Assembly: GCA_016124845.1 (NCBI GenBank)
Contig: WGMW01000027.1
Location: forward strand, 1-64,000
Source of the DNA: Flavobacteriales bacterium
Lineage (GTDB): Bacteria > Bacteroidota > Bacteroidia > UBA10329
Length of the DNA: 64,000 nucleotides
Direction: 5' to 3'
Position numbers and translations under genes: made by a program. Shown one piece after another: positions 61,318 to 64,000 of this stretch (position 1 is the stretch's first letter; each line of letters starts with the position of its first letter). The notes beneath the pieces are model-generated. The model was not told where the DNA came from, searched no databases, and saw only the letters and a list, made by a program, of their open reading frames with translations.

Positions 61318-62589
61318 TCAGTTGTTCAGGTAAAGCTGCCCGTTGCTGACAATTCCCACAGGAAGTCCCGTGAGTTGCTGTCCGATAAGCGGTGAATTCT
61401 TTGAGTTGCTTTTGATGTCCTTCTTCTCGTAAACCCATGTGAGCGTAGGAGTGAAGATGGTCAGTTCTACTTCCGAGCCTTCTTTGATGGTTGGCGTTTC
61501 CAGATTCAGAACATTTCGCGGACCACTCGTGAACTTGGCGATGATGTCTTCCAATTTCATGTGCTTGGAAAGTGCTTCCAACGCAACCGAGAAGGCGGTT
61601 TCGAGTGCAATGATGCCAGGTTCGGCAATGCTGAACTCAGAGAATTTCGCTTCAATCTCATGCGGTTGGTGGTCGGAGATGATGGCATCGATGGTGCCGT
61701 CTGTCAAACCTTCTTTCAGCGCATCAATATGTTCGCTGTCCCTAAAAGGTGGAATTACCTTGAAGTTCGGTTCAAAATCTGCGATAGAGTCGTCCTTGAT
61801 GGAAAGGTGATGCGCGGGAACGCTTGCTGTTACCTTCAATCCTTTTGCCTTGGCCTGCCGAATCAGTTCCACTGAACCTTTGGTGGTAATGTGCGAGAAG
61901 TGAACGGGAACATCTGCGTATTCGGCCAAATAGATGTCGCGCGCAACGGCAATTTCCTCCGCCAAGGCGGGAATTCCTTTCATTCCGATGCTTGTGTTCA
62001 CCAAACCTTCGTGCATCTGGCCGCCAGCTGCCATTTTCCCATCCTGACAGAAACTGTAGATGGGCATATTCAGGTTCTTGCTGTAGAGGTAGGCGAGATG
62101 CTGCACTTTCGTATTGGAAACGGTGTGCTTTCCGTTGCTGATGCCAACCGCTCCTGAAGTTTGCATGTCAAACATTTCAGCGAGGTCTTCACCAAGCAGA
62201 CCTTTGGTCATTCCCGCAAGCGGAAGTGCGTGTACGGCATGGCCTTCTGCCTTTTTCAGAATGTAGCGGATGGCTGATTTGTCATCTACCGCAGGTTCCG
62301 CCTCTGGCGAGATGGCCACGCGGGTAAAACCACCTTGCGCAGCCGCGTTCAGACCAGATTCGATGTCTTCCTTGTACTCTCTGCCTGGATCACCGAATGT
62401 GGCGAACAGATCCACCCAACCTGTGGAAATGTGCAGGTCGTCTCCTTCGATCACTTCGTCAATTCCATACGAGTCAATGTCTTTCCCGATCTGGGTGATG
62501 ACTCCATCTGTGATGAGCACACCCGCCACCTTTCCATTGTGCTCGGATGTCGGGTCGATGATCTTGGCTTCGCGAATCAGTATCTGCAT
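61318..62589 (-). CDS. Dihydroorotase-like protein lacking the HxH metal site (probable pseudoenzyme)
   Basis: The 423-residue amidohydrolase fold has the dihydroorotase layout, but where the catalytic HxHxRxP motif should be it reads DLFATFGDPG (61-69): both His and the Arg are lost. Later landmarks remain (HFSHITTKGSVELI, HHLSI, SDHQPH at 305-310). Non-catalytic dihydroorotase-like partners of aspartate transcarbamoylase are known in some bacteria; this may be the same. It starts 2 bp after the BatA-type gene stop, so they form an operon. No other pyr gene is in the window. Confidence 0.8.
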   Translation of the reverse strand: MQILIREAKIIDPTSEHNGKVAGVLITDGVITQIGKDIDSYGIDEVIEGDDLHISTGWVDLFATFGDPGREYKEDIESGLNAAAQGGFTRVAISPEAEPAVDDKSAIRYILKKAEGHAVHALPLAGMTKGLLGEDLAEMFDMQTSGAVGISNGKHTVSNTKVQHLAYLYSKNLNMPIYSFCQDGKMAAGGQMHEGLVNTSIGMKGIPALAEEIAVARDIYLAEYADVPVHFSHITTKGSVELIRQAKAKGLKVTASVPAHHLSIKDDSIADFEPNFKVIPPFRDSEHIDALKEGLTDGTIDAIISDHQPHEIEAKFSEFSIAEPGIIALETAFSVALEALSKHMKLEDIIAKFTSGPRNVLNLETPTIKEGSEVELTIFTPTLTWVYEKKDIKSNSKNSPLIGQQLTGLPVGIVSNGQLYLNN

Positions 62590-62591
62590 GG

Positions 62592-64000
62592 TCAAAGTAT
62601 TCGTATCAGTATGGTTTCGGCCAGTAATGCCAGCAATGCGAGGATGAGGAAAAGCCTCCAAAGCTGCTTGCCGTCATGTAATTCCTTCACTTGGTTGGCA
62701 ATGTTCTCGGTGGTTCCATCCACAATTTGTAGGTTGGAAATGCCAAGTTCGGATGCCTTCTGTGCCAGTTCTTCGGTGGAGAGGAAATGCATGTCGCTTT
62801 CACTTCGGTCGTAGTTGAAACTTACAGGTTGCAACGTATCTCCAGCTCCCGTTTTCAGAACGAACTGTCCGTCATTACGAACCTGATCATGCACAAAGAT
62901 GCCATTGCCTTCCGTTCGTGCCACGCGCTCGGGGACAAATGATTCGTTGGTTCCGCTTCGCGTTACTTCCAATATCTCTGCATCGGTCAGTTTGGAATGA
63001 ACAGGAATGAAGCGGTCGGAACCGATGGTTTCGGCACTCATGCCGTTGTTCACGCTATTCAACGCCATGTTGTACAGTGCAGGCACGAACAAAGCATGGC
63101 GATGGAAGTTCGTCCAGCTGTCTTTGATGGCCGTGGTAAGCACGTAGCTGCGACCTTTCCCGCTTTGGTAACTGGTCAGAAGCGGTTGGCCGTTGGCCAA
63201 GGTCATCAACCGTTCGGAGGAACTGGTGGTTGAGGTGTTCGTTCCGTAATGCTTGCTCACCACAGGAAGGTCGATGCGGTCTTCCCATTGCGTAAAAACG
63301 TTCTTGAAGACCTCACTTTTCAGGTTCACACCTTCCACTTTCAGTTTGGCGCTGTCTGAAGCAGTCAATTGCTCAGCACCAAGCGCCAACAGCAGTTCGT
63401 TGGTAGAGCTGAGGTCGGCTTTTTCAGCAGGAATGAAAAGTAGGCTGCCGCCATCGTTCACGAATCGCATCAGTTCCTGCACCATGCCCGAAGAGAAGGA
63501 GGGGACACCGTTGCAGATAACGAGGTCGCTGCTGTTCAATGCTGAGTAATCCAGTCCCACGTTCGAAGCTTCGGTGATGTTGAAATTCGCTTCGGAATCG
63601 AACACTCGTGTAACTGCTTTGGAAGCCGATTCACCATTGATGCTCAGAATGTTTATCGTGTTCGCCAGATTGAATGACAGATAATAATGGTCATCATATG
63701 TGATCGGGTAATCTTGAATGGAAACCTCGGCAAACTGAATTCCTTGCTCCGCATTGGTGAAAGCCAGTTCAAGGTCTTCGTAGCTTTCAGGTGCAATGGT
63801 TGCTGTTCCAACGGCTCTTTGCACGCCATTCAAATTCAGTTTCACAGATAGATTCTCAACCTCTGAATTGCCTGTGTTGCGAACCCGAACCATGAGTTTA
63901 TCAGGCTGCATCGGTAGGCGAGAAGGCGAGTCGAACCAACAGCTGTCGATGAAAATATTTGATTCAACCTGTGTTTCTACTGGGATTACGTAAATACTTA
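62592..64000 (-). CDS. BatA-type membrane protein, C-terminal part (5' end outside window)
   Basis: The frame is open to the window edge, with 29 further codons upstream of the first internal ATG, so the gene begins outside. The visible 468 residues include a beta-sandwich linker (MVRVRNTGNSEVENLSVKLNLNG), a region with NILSINGESASKAVTRVF and a DUF4159/glutamine-amidotransferase-like stretch (LVICNGVPSFSSGMVQELMRFVNDGGSLLFIPA). The C-terminal membrane helix is LFLILALLALLAETILIRIL. This matches Bacteroidota BatA-domain proteins, whose N-terminal BatA part would lie upstream. The function is unknown. It is coupled to the dihydroorotase-like gene. Confidence 0.75.
   Translation of the reverse strand, partial: SIYVIPVETQVESNIFIDSCWFDSPSRLPMQPDKLMVRVRNTGNSEVENLSVKLNLNGVQRAVGTATIAPESYEDLELAFTNAEQGIQFAEVSIQDYPITYDDHYYLSFNLANTINILSINGESASKAVTRVFDSEANFNITEASNVGLDYSALNSSDLVICNGVPSFSSGMVQELMRFVNDGGSLLFIPAEKADLSSTNELLLALGAEQLTASDSAKLKVEGVNLKSEVFKNVFTQWEDRIDLPVVSKHYGTNTSTTSSSERLMTLANGQPLLTSYQSGKGRSYVLTTAIKDSWTNFHRHALFVPALYNMALNSVNNGMSAETIGSDRFIPVHSKLTDAEILEVTRSGTNESFVPERVARTEGNGIFVHDQVRNDGQFVLKTGAGDTLQPVSFNYDRSESDMHFLSTEELAQKASELGISNLQIVDGTTENIANQVKELHDGKQLWRLFLILALLALLAETILIRIL

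Overview
The window reads as a chromosomal segment of a Bacteroidota bacterium, most likely an environmental member of the Flavobacteriales. The grounds are a T9SS-type C-terminal sorting domain, a TonB receptor with a carboxypeptidase-regulatory-like N-terminus, many exported beta-barrels and lipoproteins, TPR/LuxR-HTH membrane regulators, and promoters of the TTTG-N19-21-TAnnTTTG type instead of the E. coli type. Shine-Dalgarno signals are mostly absent. There are no rRNA genes, CRISPR arrays or phage structural modules.

Layout. 0-9 kb: a transposase tail with two REP-like hairpins, a 2OG-Fe(II) oxygenase, a T9SS cargo protein, a DMT transporter, a WD40 protein convergent with a double-OmpA protein, then a surface-glycan set (lipoprotein, polyprenyl-P sugar transferase, Gfo/Idh oxidoreductase). 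9-16 kb: pcm, two tandem STAS/SEC14-like genes, two tandem YdcF-like genes, two overlapping beta-barrel genes, a GNAT-like acyltransferase, a PorT-type barrel and a tiny Kazal-like lipoprotein. 16-23.5 kb: a helical-repeat protein divergent from a 1855-residue exported tail-fibre-like protein. 23.5-29.3 kb: a glucuronokinase-like GHMP kinase overlapping a galU-type uridylyltransferase, an acyltransferase, a DUF4112 protein, an HD protein, a sulfatase and a Crp/Fnr regulator. 29.4-41 kb: an SRPBCC/GyrI-like protein, a TonB receptor plus TPR-HTH regulator, a second Crp/Fnr gene with a palindrome at its promoter, a structured non-coding stretch with a 55-residue peptide gene, a third helical-repeat paralogue, panB, a transposase-domain relic and a FISUMP lipoprotein. 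40.8-53 kb: a decayed fibre pseudogene and two intact giant fibre genes in tandem, with a second helical-repeat gene divergent from them. 53-64 kb: a ferritin-like protein, a TPR protein, two FKBP isomerases, a protein with a DxDDTA motif, an M42 peptidase, tRNA-Lys followed by four exact-period 104-bp repeats, ribBA, a beta-barrel, a dihydroorotase-like pseudoenzyme and a partial BatA-type protein.

The most unusual system is the fibre array: three giant exported proteins (about 1390-1910 residues) built from YadA-head-like and GNVGIGTTxP repeats, two ending in an S74 intramolecular chaperone and one in a gp53-like tip. Two of them head loci that are mirror images, each with a paralogous helical-repeat protein transcribed divergently. 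One fibre gene has a 7-nt tandem repeat inside its signal peptide that could switch it on and off, one more copy is a pseudogene, and near-identical modules are shared between genes. Together this looks like a surface adhesin family diversifying by recombination and slippage; its function is inference.

Many starts were moved inward from the longest reading frame when that frame began at TTG or GTG and a downstream ATG fitted a signal peptide, a paralogue alignment or a promoter better.
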